Translations under genes and position numbers: made by a program | NCBI RefSeq assembly: GCF_003935375.1 | Contig: NZ_RHQM01000010.1 | Span: 1 to 64,000 of the forward strand | Source: Stutzerimonas xanthomarina | Lineage (GTDB): Bacteria; Pseudomonadota; Gammaproteobacteria; Pseudomonadales; Pseudomonadaceae | DNA: 64,000 nt | Direction: 5' to 3' | Notes under the pieces: model-generated | What the model was told of the DNA's origin: nothing | Database searches by the model: none | What the model saw: only the letters and a program-made list of their open reading frames with translations | In this document: positions 1 through 10,564 of the stretch, piece after piece | How the letters are laid out: every line of letters starts with the position of its first letter | Position numbering within the stretch: the first letter of the stretch is position 1

Positions 1-66
1 GTATGAGGGGTGACTCTCAAGTACGGTTCTTAGGGGAGGCAGGAGTGGTAACACTCCTGCTTTACC
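1..66 (+). mobile_element. 3' end of a group II intron
   Basis: The first bases read as the 3' half of intron domain V (AGTACGGTTCTTAGGGG at about 20-36) followed by a domain VI-like hairpin: GCAGGAGTG (39-47), loop GTAA, CACTCCTGC (52-60). The intron ends a few bases later and is followed directly by transposase coding sequence, so it is inserted inside an IS. The intron body and any reverse transcriptase gene lie left of the window. The exact junction (about 66-70) is inferred. Confidence 0.7.
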
Positions 67-70
67 CGAC

Positions 71-526
71 TGAAGGCCCACATCGGCGCATGCCGAGTCC
101 GGCCTGGTGCACAGCGTGGTAGGGACGGCAGCGAACGTTGCAGACGTTACCCAGGTCGACAAGCTGCTGCACGGTGAGGAAAACATGGTGGGTGCCGACG
201 CGGGTTACACCGGCGTCGAGAAGCGCCCGGAACATGAAGGCCGGGAGGTGATCTGGCAGATCGCGGCCCGCCGCAGTACGTACAAGAAGCTGAGTAAGCG
301 CAGCGCGCTGTACAAAGCCAAGCGCAAGATCGAGAAGGCCAAGGCCCAGGTGCGCGCCAAGGTCGAGCACCCGTTCCGGGTGATCAAGCGCCAGTTCGGT
401 TATGTGAAGACACGCTTCCGTGGCCTGGCGAAGAACACGGCGCAGCTGGTGACATTGTTTGCCCTGTCGAACCTGTGGATGGCGCGCCGGCATTTGCTGA
501 CGAATGCAGGAGAGGTGCGCCTGTAA
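71..526 (+). pseudogene. IS5-family transposase, C-terminal fragment interrupted by an intron
   Basis: Reading from 107, the product contains VHSVVGTAANVADVTQ, GADAGYTGVEKR and the C-terminal VEHPFRVIKRQFG, typical of IS5-group DDE transposases. Upstream coding (LKAHIGA at about 71-90) is in another frame. Two bases appear to be missing near 90, so this copy is frameshifted as well as split by the intron. The N-terminal half is outside the window. Two further decayed copies of the same element lie at 9943-10090 and 15572-15650. Confidence 0.8.
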
Positions 527-871
527 TGTGGGAAATGGCCGCTGAGAGGTGTTCGCGGCGGCTAAAAACTCAGAAATGAGCGGATGACTTGATCGATTTT
601 GGTCGAATCGCCGCTTCTAAAATTGGCAAGGGCAGAAGTCGGCCGGAAACACGGGGCTACTTCAGACCATCCCTAGAATAAATTGGCTCACGGCATAAAT
701 GCTAGTGTTGTCTTGAGATTCTGTTGCGCTTGGGGGAACTACGCCTTGTTCGAGTATCCGCTTCTTGCTGCCGGAATTTGAAGACCACGAGCAGCAGCCA
801 TCGAACAAAAATTTCTGCTGTTTTTCAGTGCAAGTGATGAGGTTAAGAGCACATCACACGTAAGCTCCGCT
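527..871. other. IS 3' tail and intergenic region, no gene seen
   Basis: About 527-640 is the non-coding right end of the IS5-like element. The stretch around 555-625 (GCGGATGACTTGATCG and following) recurs in degenerate form at about 10015-10060. The rest, up to the Cop-box-like site at 872, shows no convincing reading frame. Confidence 0.5.
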
Positions 872-885
872 TAGCATTAATGTAA
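872..885 (+). promoter_or_regulatory. Degenerate Cop box (probable CopR site)
   Basis: TAGCA-TTAA-TGTAA is a weak match to the TTACA-N4-TGTAA palindrome seen elsewhere in the window. Its end lies 72 bp before the ATG at 957. The same 72-bp spacing is found for the boxes before the genes at 15904 and 17747, which supports this weak site being functional. Confidence 0.5.
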
Positions 886-956
886 TATAAGACTCAGCTT
901 TGTGTAAGGTTGACACCTTTAAACTATCCAACATCAATGACCAAGAGGTGTTAACG

Positions 957-1256
957 ATGAAAAAATTTGCGGCAGTTCTTGCTGTTGGCATAGCCGTAAG
1001 TTCCTCCTTCGCAATGGCTGAGGTTGATAGAAACTCAACGATGCAGCATGACTATGCTGCAGTCGAGGGTAGACAGGCTTTAAAGGTTCTTCTTGAAAGC
1101 GGTGATGTACTAAGTGTGACGCCAATGGGCGAAGATAGTATTCTAGGCTGGCCAAGCTATCGTGCGCAGCCATACGAAATCAAAATTCGTACTCCTGATG
1201 GAGTTGTCCACTCAGTGGAGTTCCGTAGCGCGCCAGTTGGCATCAATAACGGTTAA
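957..1256 (+). CDS. Small secreted protein of unknown function (copper-island paralogue 1)
   Basis: This is a 99-residue protein with a signal peptide (MKKFAAVLAVG to about FAMA, residue 21). The mature part carries DVLSVTPMG, YEIKIRTPDGVVHSVEF and a C-terminal APVGINNG. The same core occurs in the proteins at 15904 and 16393, so these are three paralogues in one island. The ATG at 957 is chosen because it begins the signal peptide and follows AAGAGGTG. I do not recognise a named family or function. Its position behind a Cop-box-like site suggests a copper-induced periplasmic protein, which is inference. Confidence 0.75.
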   Translation: MKKFAAVLAVGIAVSSSFAMAEVDRNSTMQHDYAAVEGRQALKVLLESGDVLSVTPMGEDSILGWPSYRAQPYEIKIRTPDGVVHSVEFRSAPVGINNG

Positions 1257-1281
1257 TTATTTATAAGGGAATTAATACGAT

Positions 1282-1328
1282 ATAAGCCAATTGTATGATC
1301 GTTACGATTGGCTTATGACTGATTTTTC
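1282..1328 (+). terminator. Rho-independent terminator
   Basis: ATAAGCCAAT (1282-1291) pairs perfectly with ATTGGCTTAT (1307-1316) and is followed by T5 at 1323-1327. It sits 25 bp after the stop of the small secreted protein. Confidence 0.75.
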
Positions 1329-1412
1329 AAATGGCATTCTTTTTTTTGCACAAGAGTAACAATAGAAGCCAAGGCGTCATTTCAGTGGGTAGAGCGTAGG
1401 TGTCCTGCCACT

Positions 1413-1468
1413 GAATAAAAGCGCTTTCCTACCAAGTCCATAAGATACCATCTTGGCAGGAAAGCGGC
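1413..1468 (-). terminator. Rho-independent terminator for the copper storage gene
   Basis: Read leftward, a strong stem (1451-1467 with 1421-1436, GCTTTCCTNCCAAG arms) is followed by TTTTATTC. It lies just after the leftward gene ending at 1476. Confidence 0.7.
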
Positions 1469-1475
1469 TTGCTGG

Positions 1476-1805
1476 TTATACAGCCATACGTTCACATTCC
1501 TCAGCGCACTTCATACAGGCTTTCGCGCACTCTTGGCAGTGATCCATCTGATGCTTGGCACACTCTTCACCGCAGGCTCGGCAAATTTTTGCACACAATG
1601 CACAGAACTCTTTAGCCAACTCGCTCTGGCGACTCATGAGTCTGGCTGCCAGAGCACATATGTCAGCACAATCTCTGTCGAGCTCAATGCAACGGGCCAT
1701 CGTTTGTACGTCGTCTTCAAGTAAACAGGCAGATGCGCATGCTTCGCAAACTAGAGCGCAGTTAGAACAAGCTTGAATGCAGCTATTGAACATTGTTTCA
1801 GTCAT
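1476..1805 (-). CDS. Four-helix-bundle copper storage protein (DUF326, Csp family)
   Basis: This 109-residue protein is full of cysteines in paired spacings (CIQACSNC, CEACASAC, CALCAKICRACGEEC, CQECAKACMKCAEEC). That is the pattern of Csp proteins, whose helices line a bundle core with Cys to hold many Cu(I) ions. No signal peptide is seen, so it is probably cytosolic (Csp3-like). The ATG at 1805 is chosen because GGAGG lies 5 nt upstream; a TTG further out is less likely. It is a monocistronic leftward gene with its own terminator, next to copRS. Confidence 0.85.
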   Translation of the reverse strand: MTETMFNSCIQACSNCALVCEACASACLLEDDVQTMARCIELDRDCADICALAARLMSRQSELAKEFCALCAKICRACGEECAKHQMDHCQECAKACMKCAEECERMAV

Positions 1806-1990
1806 GACTTCCTCCAAAGTTCGTATTTTAGCGTATAGTCTTGAGCTGGCCTGAGGTGATCCTCTAGCAGCTCATAAATCCGACATATTCAGAGTTCGTC
1901 CGTTCCAATGGTTAACATTACAATCGTGTAAGGTCCCTTATGATCGCTATGCGGCTGATTTTAAAATATTTACCTTTATTCGATATTTTA

Positions 1991-3370
1991 TTATTGGCGG
2001 GGAAATTCCATGTGAAAGCCCGTCACGCCGTCTAATGAGGTGCACCAGATTCTGCCTTTATGGGCCTCAACAATAGATCTGGTAATAGCCAAGCCGAGGC
2101 CAGCGTTGCTTGGACTACCCTCGCGCCGGGCAGGATCGACCCGATAGAAGCGATAAAAGAGCTTGTCCAGGTGCTCGGGCTCGATCGTCCCTCCGGGATT
2201 CTCGACGCTGAGGGTTACCGTTCTTTCCGCCTCGTGAATCGTTACAGAAATAGTTTCCCCTACCGGGGTGTAACGCAGCGCGTTGGATAACAAATTGGAG
2301 ACCGCTCTATCAATCATTAATTTATCTCCCAGCACATTTCCTGCGCCTGAGACTGAGAGACGGATATCGCGTTCGTCAGCCACTAAGTGGTAATACGCAA
2401 GCAGTTTAGCAACGACATCAGCTAGTTCGATAGACGCTTGTTCGGGAATAATCAAGCCGTTGTCGGATTTGGCCAAAAAGAGCATGTCGTCAATAATGCG
2501 TGACATACGCTTCAACTCCTCTAGATTGGAGTAAAGATTCTCCTCATAAGCATCAATATTCCGCTTTTTGGTCAGCACCACCTCGGTGTGGGTCATGAGG
2601 TTGCTAACAGGGGTTCGCAGTTCATGAGCAATGTCCGCCGAGAAATTGGAAAGCCGAACAAAGGCATCTTCCAAGCGATCTAACATCGCATTGAAGGACA
2701 GAACCAATTGCTGTAACTCAAGCGGTATCGGTTCAAGCGGCATTCGTTCCTGCAACGACCTTGCTGACATCGATGCGGCGAGATGGGTAACTTGCCTCAG
2801 AGGCCTGAGACCGCTTCTAACTACCATCCAGCCAAGCGCAGCACTAATTAGAGCGCTGACGCTTAATCCAACGCCGAACCAACGCTGCAAAGTCTGAAAG
2901 AAATGCGCGTGGTTAGTGACATCAAGAATCAACAGTGCTGTAAGTGGTTCGGGCTGGTCTGCTACCGAGATTCGGGCAGTCAATCCTCTATACAGGCGGC
3001 CGGCATATTTCCATTCCCACATATTCTGCTGTTCTGCGTCCCTATAGCTTTCCGGGACGTCGACTGTCTTGGGATCAGAAAAGAGCACTCTGCCATCTTC
3101 GCTCAAGATGGTCGCCGCTAAATCATGATGGGCACCTAGCAGAGCTCGCAACTGCGGTAGCTCCTCAGCAAGGTTTGCGCTGCTGCGTACGTTATTGAAA
3201 ATTTTCTTGGTCGATTCGAGCTTCTCCACCAAGGCCTGCCGATCCAACACTTCGAAGTGATGCTGGCTAAGCAAATTGAAGCTCAGCCCAGCTATGGTGA
3301 GAACTACAACCACCACAGACATGAACATGACACTCATTCGGGCGGTCAGCGAAAGGTGACGCAGTCTCAC
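1991..3370 (-). CDS. copS: Copper-sensing histidine kinase
   Basis: This 459-residue inner-membrane sensor has a first membrane segment at about 12-34, a periplasmic sensor region, and a second segment at about 164-186. HAMP follows, then the H-box [16 protein letters not shown] with phospho-accepting His249, an N-box ([16 protein letters not shown]) and a G-box (SNAGLGLAI). The layout matches CopS/CusS/IrlB kinases for periplasmic copper. The GTG start at 3370 overlaps the copR stop (GTGA), indicating translational coupling. Longer starts upstream would run inside copR. Confidence 0.85.
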   Translation of the reverse strand: MRLRHLSLTARMSVMFMSVVVVVLTIAGLSFNLLSQHHFEVLDRQALVEKLESTKKIFNNVRSSANLAEELPQLRALLGAHHDLAATILSEDGRVLFSDPKTVDVPESYRDAEQQNMWEWKYAGRLYRGLTARISVADQPEPLTALLILDVTNHAHFFQTLQRWFGVGLSVSALISAALGWMVVRSGLRPLRQVTHLAASMSARSLQERMPLEPIPLELQQLVLSFNAMLDRLEDAFVRLSNFSADIAHELRTPVSNLMTHTEVVLTKKRNIDAYEENLYSNLEELKRMSRIIDDMLFLAKSDNGLIIPEQASIELADVVAKLLAYYHLVADERDIRLSVSGAGNVLGDKLMIDRAVSNLLSNALRYTPVGETISVTIHEAERTVTLSVENPGGTIEPEHLDKLFYRFYRVDPARREGSPSNAGLGLAITRSIVEAHKGRIWCTSLDGVTGFHMEFPRQ

Positions 3371-4044
3371 TCCGGTGCATCCATCATATAGCCCATGCCA
3401 CGCACGGTATGGATCAGTTTGTGCTCGAAGTCGTCGTCGACTTTTGCGCGCAGACGGCGTACCGCGACCTCGATAACGTTGGTGTCGCTGTCGAAGTTCA
3501 TATCCCATACCTGAGATGCAATCAGAGACTTCGGAAGCACCTCGCCGCGTCGGCGCATCAACAATTCCAGCAGTGAAAATTCCTTCGCCGTCAGATCAAT
3601 TCGCTTCCCAGCACGAACGGCGCGGCGCTTTAGCAGGTCCACTTCGAGATCTGAAATTTTCACGGTGGTTTGGGTGGGGGAGCCGCTGCCCCTGCGAAGC
3701 AATGTCCGGACCCTTGCCAGAAGTTCGGAGAACGCGAACGGCTTAATCAGGTAGTCGTCCGCGCCCAGCTCCAGGCCTTTGACGCGGTCTTCCACGCCAT
3801 CACGTGCGGTCAAGAACAGTACGGGTATTTCGTGCCCTGCTGATCTGACCATGCGTAGCACCTCCCATCCATCTAACCCTGGCATCATCACGTCAAGGAT
3901 TAAAAGGTCATAAACCTCACTCAGCGCATATTGGAGCGCATCTGTGCCAGTCGTGACCCGGTCGACGGTAAATCCAGCTTCGGTAAGTCCTTGTTGCAGG
4001 TAAGAACCAGTTTTGGGTTCGTCTTCAGCGACCAGTAATTTCAT
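3367..4044 (-). CDS. copR: Copper-responsive OmpR-family response regulator
   Basis: This is a 225-residue regulator. The receiver domain has the acidic pair (AEDEP), the phosphorylation site Asp51 in [10 protein letters not shown], Thr79 and Lys101 (LIKPF). A winged-helix DNA-binding domain follows ([26 protein letters not shown]). Sequence and pairing with CopS identify the CopR/CusR group. The start [10 protein letters not shown] is the family norm. A perfect Cop box lies 66 bp upstream, so autoregulation is likely. Confidence 0.88.
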   Translation of the reverse strand: MKLLVAEDEPKTGSYLQQGLTEAGFTVDRVTTGTDALQYALSEVYDLLILDVMMPGLDGWEVLRMVRSAGHEIPVLFLTARDGVEDRVKGLELGADDYLIKPFAFSELLARVRTLLRRGSGSPTQTTVKISDLEVDLLKRRAVRAGKRIDLTAKEFSLLELLMRRRGEVLPKSLIASQVWDMNFDSDTNVIEVAVRRLRAKVDDDFEHKLIHTVRGMGYMMDAPE

Positions 4045-4109
4045 GCAGGCAGATTCCGAAAGTTTGTTTCGACTCAGTGTGCAGGTTAACGAGGCCGCCA
4101 TCTAGAAGC

Positions 4110-4123
4110 TTACAAAAATGTAA
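4110..4123. promoter_or_regulatory. Perfect Cop box (CopR operator)
   Basis: TTACA-AAAA-TGTAA is a perfect inverted repeat. An identical 17-bp stretch including it occurs at 15479-15495. It lies between leftward copRS and the rightward micro-ORFs at 4159-4265, so it could serve both directions. Confidence 0.75.
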
Positions 4124-4158
4124 CGTACAAATCAGCTCGCTGACAGGCGGAGGTGATA

Positions 4159-4200
4159 GTGTTTCACATAAGTCGGAATCTATGTTCGAGCAAAATATGA
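4159..4200 (+). CDS. Micro-ORF 1 (13 aa) of a putative leader pair
   Basis: GGAGGTGA (4149-4156) lies 5 nt before a GTG that opens a 13-codon frame, MFHISRNLCSSKI. Its TGA overlaps the ATG of the next micro-ORF as ATGA (4197-4200). The strong ribosome site, Cop box upstream and terminator downstream suggest a real translated leader, but no homologue is known to me. Confidence 0.45.
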   Translation: MFHISRNLCSSKI

Positions 4201-4265
4201 GCAGTGACTCTAAGAATGCTAGCAGCTGGTTTTTCCAGGCCTTCCACGTTGCTCCCTTGGCCTAA
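4197..4265 (+). CDS. Micro-ORF 2 (22 aa), translationally coupled
   Basis: MSSDSKNASSWFFQAFHVAP plus LA; an in-frame ATG at 4182 would add five residues. It starts in the ATGA overlap with micro-ORF 1 and ends directly before the terminator at 4267. The unit of Cop box, leader peptide, 22-residue peptide and terminator is a compact stand-alone transcript of about 150 nt. Function is unknown. It could be a small protein gene or an attenuator peptide for the downstream copper genes. Confidence 0.5.
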   Translation: MSSDSKNASSWFFQAFHVAPLA

Positions 4266-4266
4266 T

Positions 4267-4293
4267 GGCGCCTCAACGGCGCCTTTTTTTTTT
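4267..4293 (+). terminator. Rho-independent terminator after the micro-ORFs
   Basis: GGCGCC (4267-4272), loop TCAAC, GGCGCC (4278-4283), then T10 (4284-4293). It begins one base after the stop of the second micro-ORF and separates the micro-ORF unit from the ATPase operon. Confidence 0.85.
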
Positions 4294-4557
4294 GGTGATC
4301 TGATCAGGCGGGCGAGCCTTACAGATAGTAATTTAAGTGTGCGCACCTCTGAACTTGAAGTGAATTAATTCATTCCTCTGCACGGAGTTTCTTTCAATGC
4401 TTAGATTGGGCGCGACATCCATCAGTCGGCTATCAAGCAAGGAGGGTCGGCAAGGTGAGGATCCGTTAATCTCCTTAGTTGGCATGCTATATCTATCGGG
4501 ACGAGCGGCTCATGCTGACGCAACGTACTAAAAATACCAGCACTGGAGGTCACTGCC

Positions 4558-4800
4558 GTGTATCACCGCCATCTTCATCGGAATAATGAAATATCTTTTT
4601 GGAAGACTAGACCCGGCGTAGCGCTCTTAATGCTGGCAATAATCGGTTTTTTCTACTTGGCACGCGAGCATTACGGTCATCTCTTGCAGGGACTGCCATA
4701 CATAATCTTGCTGCTTTGCCCGTTGCTCCATTTGTTTGGTCACAACCATGGTGGCCATTCCAATCCCACCCGTGTCTCCAAGGACAAAGATAGGAAGTAA
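4558..4800 (+). CDS. DUF2933 small membrane protein
   Basis: This 80-residue protein has one or two hydrophobic segments ([30 protein letters not shown]) ending in a His-rich HNHGGH motif, as in DUF2933 proteins found beside copper ATPases. The start is GTG with GGAGG 8 nt upstream. It is 5 bp before the ATPase gene, so the two are probably co-transcribed. Function is not established; a metal-handling partner of the ATPase is inferred. Confidence 0.75.
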   Translation: MYHRHLHRNNEISFWKTRPGVALLMLAIIGFFYLAREHYGHLLQGLPYIILLLCPLLHLFGHNHGGHSNPTRVSKDKDRK

Positions 4801-4805
4801 ATGGC

Positions 4806-7160
<2,355 letters not shown>

Positions 7161-7165
7161 AACGC

Positions 7166-7196
7166 TTGACCTTGCCGCTCTGGCAAGGTTGAACAT
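7166..7196 (+). promoter_or_regulatory. CueR-type (MerR family) promoter for copZ
   Basis: TTGACCTTGCC-GCTC-TGGCAAGG is a dyad beginning at a -35-like TTGACC. A long spacer of about 19 bp leads to a poor -10 near 7191. This is the arrangement MerR-family copper activators such as CueR use on copA/copZ promoters. No cueR gene is in the window, so the regulator would be supplied from elsewhere. Confidence 0.7.
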
Positions 7197-7233
7197 CTGC
7201 TCAACCATTACGGTGACTTCCCAGGAGATTCTC

Positions 7234-7506
7234 ATGAGCACCATTGAACTGAACGTCGAAGGCATGAGCTGCGGCTCGTGCGTCAAGCATGTCACCGAGG
7301 CGCTCAACACTGTCGAGGGCGTAACCAAGGTGGATGTCGATTTGCAAGCCGCCAGGGTGCGGGTTAGCGGCCAGAGCGACAGCCAAGTGCTGATTGCTTC
7401 CCTGACTGATGCGGGATATCCCGCGCAGCTGGCCAGTCCGGCAGCCGGGACGAACAACATGAAAAAGACGGGTTGCGGTGGCAGCGGTGGCTGCGGCTGC
7501 AACTGA
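7234..7506 (+). CDS. copZ: CopZ-like copper chaperone with Cys-rich tail
   Basis: This is a 90-residue cytosolic protein. An HMA domain (about 1-66) carries the Cu(I)-binding GMSCGSC motif and an open-faced ferredoxin-like fold pattern. An unusual C-terminal extension holds a second cysteine cluster, TGCGGSGGCGCN, which could add a binding site. The ATG at 7234 follows AGGAG. The CueR-type promoter directly upstream fits a copper-induced shuttle to the ATPase. Confidence 0.88.
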   Translation: MSTIELNVEGMSCGSCVKHVTEALNTVEGVTKVDVDLQAARVRVSGQSDSQVLIASLTDAGYPAQLASPAAGTNNMKKTGCGGSGGCGCN

Positions 7507-7532
7507 AAACGAGAGGCAAACAAGGTTCTTAT

Positions 7533-7973
7533 ATGTCTAGAAAACTGCGTATATCAGCCCTTGCGGCGCTGCTGGTAAGTGGGGCGATCCATGCCGCTGA
7601 ACCCTTGATCATCGATGTACACCGAGACGCCAACTGTGGTTGCTGCAAGGACTGGATCTCCTATCTGGAGGACAACGGCTTTGCGGTCCGCGACCATGTT
7701 GAACGCAACATGCGTTCGGTGAAGCAAGACCTAGGAGTGGAGCCGCGTCTGGCGTCCTGTCACACCGGTGTGATCAACGGCAAGTTCGTTGAAGGCCACG
7801 TGCCGGTGGCGCAGATACTCGAATTGCGCAAGCGTTCCGACCTGCTAGGTATTGCCGTGCCCGGCATGCCGGCTGGATCGCCCGGTATGGAGCACGGTGA
7901 TGCCAAACATGCCTACGAGGTAATCGGGCTTACCCGTTCAGGGCAGGATGAGGTCCTCGCCAAGTACCCGTAA
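7533..7973 (+). CDS. DUF411 periplasmic metal-binding protein
   Basis: This 146-residue protein has a signal peptide (cleaved about residue 21, IHAAEP). A DUF411 domain follows with a CGCCKDW motif (thioredoxin-like CxxC region), LASCHT and VEGHVP. DUF411 proteins recur in copper and mercury clusters, where a metal-binding role is presumed. The ATG at 7533 opens the signal peptide and follows GAGAGG at some distance. It lies 26 bp after copZ and is probably in the same transcript. Confidence 0.82.
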   Translation: MSRKLRISALAALLVSGAIHAAEPLIIDVHRDANCGCCKDWISYLEDNGFAVRDHVERNMRSVKQDLGVEPRLASCHTGVINGKFVEGHVPVAQILELRKRSDLLGIAVPGMPAGSPGMEHGDAKHAYEVIGLTRSGQDEVLAKYP

Positions 7974-8031
7974 ATTCAGGCTCCGTGCCGCTGACCGGCT
8001 TTCCCAGGCGGGTGGCAGCAAAGAGAACGCG

Positions 8032-8065
8032 GGGGTGATCACTGGATGATCGCAGCGATCACCCC
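8032..8065. repeat. Inverted repeat upstream of dsbD
   Basis: GGGGTGATC (8032-8040) pairs with GATCACCCC (8057-8065). No T-tract follows, so it is not a clear terminator. It may be an operator or an mRNA structure. Confidence 0.4.
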
Positions 8066-8155
8066 GTCCGGCTCGCTTGCTCAGGACAGTTTCCTGACTT
8101 GCGAGGCGGAATTATGTCCGGAGCCTTTCGTTAACTCTTGTTCCGCGAGATACCC

Positions 8156-9919
8156 ATGTTCCGCCTTTTGCTGTGCCTGCTTTTACTGATCCCACTGCCG
8201 GTCAGTGCTGGGATTTTTGATCTGCCTCGCTCACAGCCGGCCCTGTTCAACGCCCCCCTGAATAACAGCCAGGACTTCCTGCCGGTGGATCTGGCCTTTG
8301 GCCTTGATCTGATAGAAGCCGACACCGACAGTATTCGCCTGCGGTTCATAAATGCCGATGGCTATTACCTCTACAAACATCGTTTCGCCTTCAACAGCGA
8401 CCATCCGCAAGTAACAATCGGCACCCCGCAATGGCCTGCAGCCGAACCGAAAACCGATGAGTATTTCGGCGATGTCGAGGTGTTCTACGGCATTACGGAC
8501 TTAGAACTACCGATTGATAACCCTCAGAACAGGCCGTTCACCCTGCAGGTGAGCTACCAGGGCTGCGCCGATCTGGGACTGTGCTACCCACCTGAAATGC
8601 GCACTTTTCAGATCGGTAACTCGCCCCCGGTATCGCCTGCGCAACCGGAAACGACCTTGGACTGGGGAAGTCTGGCACTGTTCTTTCTGGCCGGTTTGGG
8701 GCTGACTTTCACTCCCTGCGTGCTGCCGATGCTGCCCATCCTTTCCGGCGTAGTGCTGCGTGGACAACTCGGTGGGCTACGAGGTTTTCGCCTGTCGCTT
8801 GCCTACGTACTTCCCATGGCTGCCTGCTTCGCACTGCTCGGAGCGCTGATGGGCATGTTCGGAGCTGGCCTCAACCTGCAGGCGCGCCTGCAGTCACCGT
8901 GGCTACTGGTGCCCTTTGCGCTGTTCTTTTCGGTATTTGCCCTGGCCATGTTCGGGGTGTTCGAGTTGCGTATGCCGCGCTTTATTACCGAACGAATGGA
9001 TCGCCTGGCCAGCCGAACCCGCGGGGGTTCAATGATAGGGGCCGCAACGCTAGGCGTGCTGTCAAGCCTGCTTGTATCACCCTGCGTGACAGCACCACTG
9101 GTCGGTGCGCTGCTGTACATCAGCGCCACCGGCGATGCCCTGGGCGGCGGGCTGAAGCTGTTTTCCCTGGGTCTGGGCATGGGGGCGCCGTTGGTGTTGT
9201 TCGCCACTGGTGGCGCCGCCTTGTTGCCCAAGTCCGGGACCTGGATGGTCGGCGTACGCAAGGTTTTCGGTCTGATGTTGCTGGGTGTCTCTGTATGGCT
9301 GCTGGAGCGTGTGTTACCAGCTCCCGTGACGCTGGCCTTGTGGGGCCTGTTGGCGGTTGGCACTGCGTTGTGGCTGGGCGCCCTGGAATTTATTCCTAAG
9401 CCCGGCAAGCAGAAGCTTGCCCAGTTGCTTGGTGTGGCCTTGCTGGTTTACGGCATCAGCAGTTGGGTGGGCGCTTTGCAAGGTCAAACCGACCCGCTGC
9501 GCCCACTGGGTCGCCTGGACGCCCAAGGCTTGCCTCAAATCGGCGCAACCGTCGGCTGGCAGACCCTGGACACCCCAGCAGCCCTGGATGCGGCACTGTT
9601 GTCAGCGAAAACTGCCGGCCAACCTTTGCTGCTGGACTGGTACGCCGACTGGTGCATCAGTTGCAAAGTAATCGAACGAGAAGTACTCGAAGTGTCCTCT
9701 GTGCGCGAACAGCTGGCTGATTACCGGCTGGTGCGCTTCGATATGACGCGTAGCGATGCCGAGCAACGCGCGCTGCTTGATCGCTACCAGCTGTTTGGCC
9801 CGCCGGCACTGCAATTGTTTGCCCCCAGTGGTGATGAGTGGCAGGACCTTCGCACGGTTGGTGAAACCGACGCCGAGAGTTTTCTGGAACGACTGCGTCA
9901 AGCCGACGACCGAATGTAA
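8156..9919 (+). CDS. dsbD: Thiol:disulfide interchange protein DsbD
   Basis: This 587-residue protein passes reducing equivalents from cytoplasmic thioredoxin to periplasmic thiols. It has a signal peptide (about 1-19), an N-terminal alpha domain with the redox pair in QGCADLGLCYPP, a multi-helix beta domain with membrane cysteines in FTPCVLPMLP and SPCVTAPLVG, and a C-terminal thioredoxin domain with WCISC (Cys500/Cys503). The length matches the family. The ATG at 8156 opens the signal peptide. In a copper island it may keep periplasmic cysteines reduced under metal stress. Confidence 0.88.
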   Translation: MFRLLLCLLLLIPLPVSAGIFDLPRSQPALFNAPLNNSQDFLPVDLAFGLDLIEADTDSIRLRFINADGYYLYKHRFAFNSDHPQVTIGTPQWPAAEPKTDEYFGDVEVFYGITDLELPIDNPQNRPFTLQVSYQGCADLGLCYPPEMRTFQIGNSPPVSPAQPETTLDWGSLALFFLAGLGLTFTPCVLPMLPILSGVVLRGQLGGLRGFRLSLAYVLPMAACFALLGALMGMFGAGLNLQARLQSPWLLVPFALFFSVFALAMFGVFELRMPRFITERMDRLASRTRGGSMIGAATLGVLSSLLVSPCVTAPLVGALLYISATGDALGGGLKLFSLGLGMGAPLVLFATGGAALLPKSGTWMVGVRKVFGLMLLGVSVWLLERVLPAPVTLALWGLLAVGTALWLGALEFIPKPGKQKLAQLLGVALLVYGISSWVGALQGQTDPLRPLGRLDAQGLPQIGATVGWQTLDTPAALDAALLSAKTAGQPLLLDWYADWCISCKVIEREVLEVSSVREQLADYRLVRFDMTRSDAEQRALLDRYQLFGPPALQLFAPSGDEWQDLRTVGETDAESFLERLRQADDRM

Positions 9920-9942
9920 AGCATGCAACCTGGTCGCTCCCG

Positions 9943-10090
9943 GAAGTCGACGTCAGCTGGCAGATCGCAGCCCGCCGCAGCATGTACTTGCGGCGGCTGA
10001 AAGCTAAGACGTGGGCAGATGACTTGATCGTTTTTACCGATGCTCCACTTTCAAAATCCGTGACGGCTGAAGTCAGCCATTTGTTGAACA
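9943..10090 (+). mobile_element. Decayed copy of the IS5-like element
   Basis: TGGCAGATCGCAGCCCGCC (about 9957-9975) matches the transposase at 253-271. It is joined to a copy of the IS right-end sequence (GATGACTTGATCG, about 10018-10030; compare 583-595). The join implies an internal deletion of roughly 275 bp. No open frame remains. Confidence 0.7.
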
Positions 10091-10127
10091 GCCACACCGG
10101 AACTTAACAGTCAGAAAAACTAGAACC

Positions 10128-10141
10128 TGACAGAACTGTAA
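10128..10141 (+). promoter_or_regulatory. Cop box upstream of copAB
   Basis: TGACA-GAAC-TGTAA matches the Cop box with one mismatch in the left arm. It lies 424 bp before the copA ATG, unusually far, implying a long leader. Confidence 0.65.
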
Positions 10142-10564
10142 TGTTTCGCTAAGGCCTGTGACAGGATGCCGCGGTTAAGTTGGCGTCGTGCCTGAAGAAC
10201 AAAGCACTCCGTTCAAACGGAAACCGAATTAACGGGTATTTCGAGGGGGATCGAACAATGCCCCTGTTTTCATGCGTTGCCGAGTACTCCGACTTGGCAG
10301 GGGCGAATGTGTCAGTTGGCATATGGGGCACCTGAGTGGCGGTTTGAGAATCTGTCGCCTCCAAGCAGCATAAGCCGAGGCGCCTGTTGCAAATTGCGAC
10401 GCCAAATAAGCTGAGCTTACCAACTGCTGAAGAGGCGCTGCTCGCTGGAACGAGTTCACACAACAGTGGGAAAGGTTGAAGGTGGAATCTCGATAGTGGG
10501 GCAGTCAACGAACCCGAGACCGGATTGCTCACCACCGGCTCATCTGATTAATGGACATAACGGG
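10142..10564 (+). other. Long leader region before copA, no clear gene
   Basis: This 420-bp stretch lies between the Cop box and copA. A 25-codon frame at 10258-10335 (MPLFSCVAEYSDLAGANV...) follows GAGGGGG and could be a leader peptide, but support is weak. Leftward frames here show no recognisable sequence. Confidence 0.35.

Noticed and set aside
957-1256. Assignment of the small secreted family to PtrA co-regulators
   Set aside because: Size, signal peptide and copper context fit, but the mature sequence does not match what I recall of PtrA.
10149-10535. Leftward 128-codon frame before copA
   Set aside because: No ribosome site, Ser/Pro/Arg-rich composition and no recognisable domain; it runs against the copA leader.
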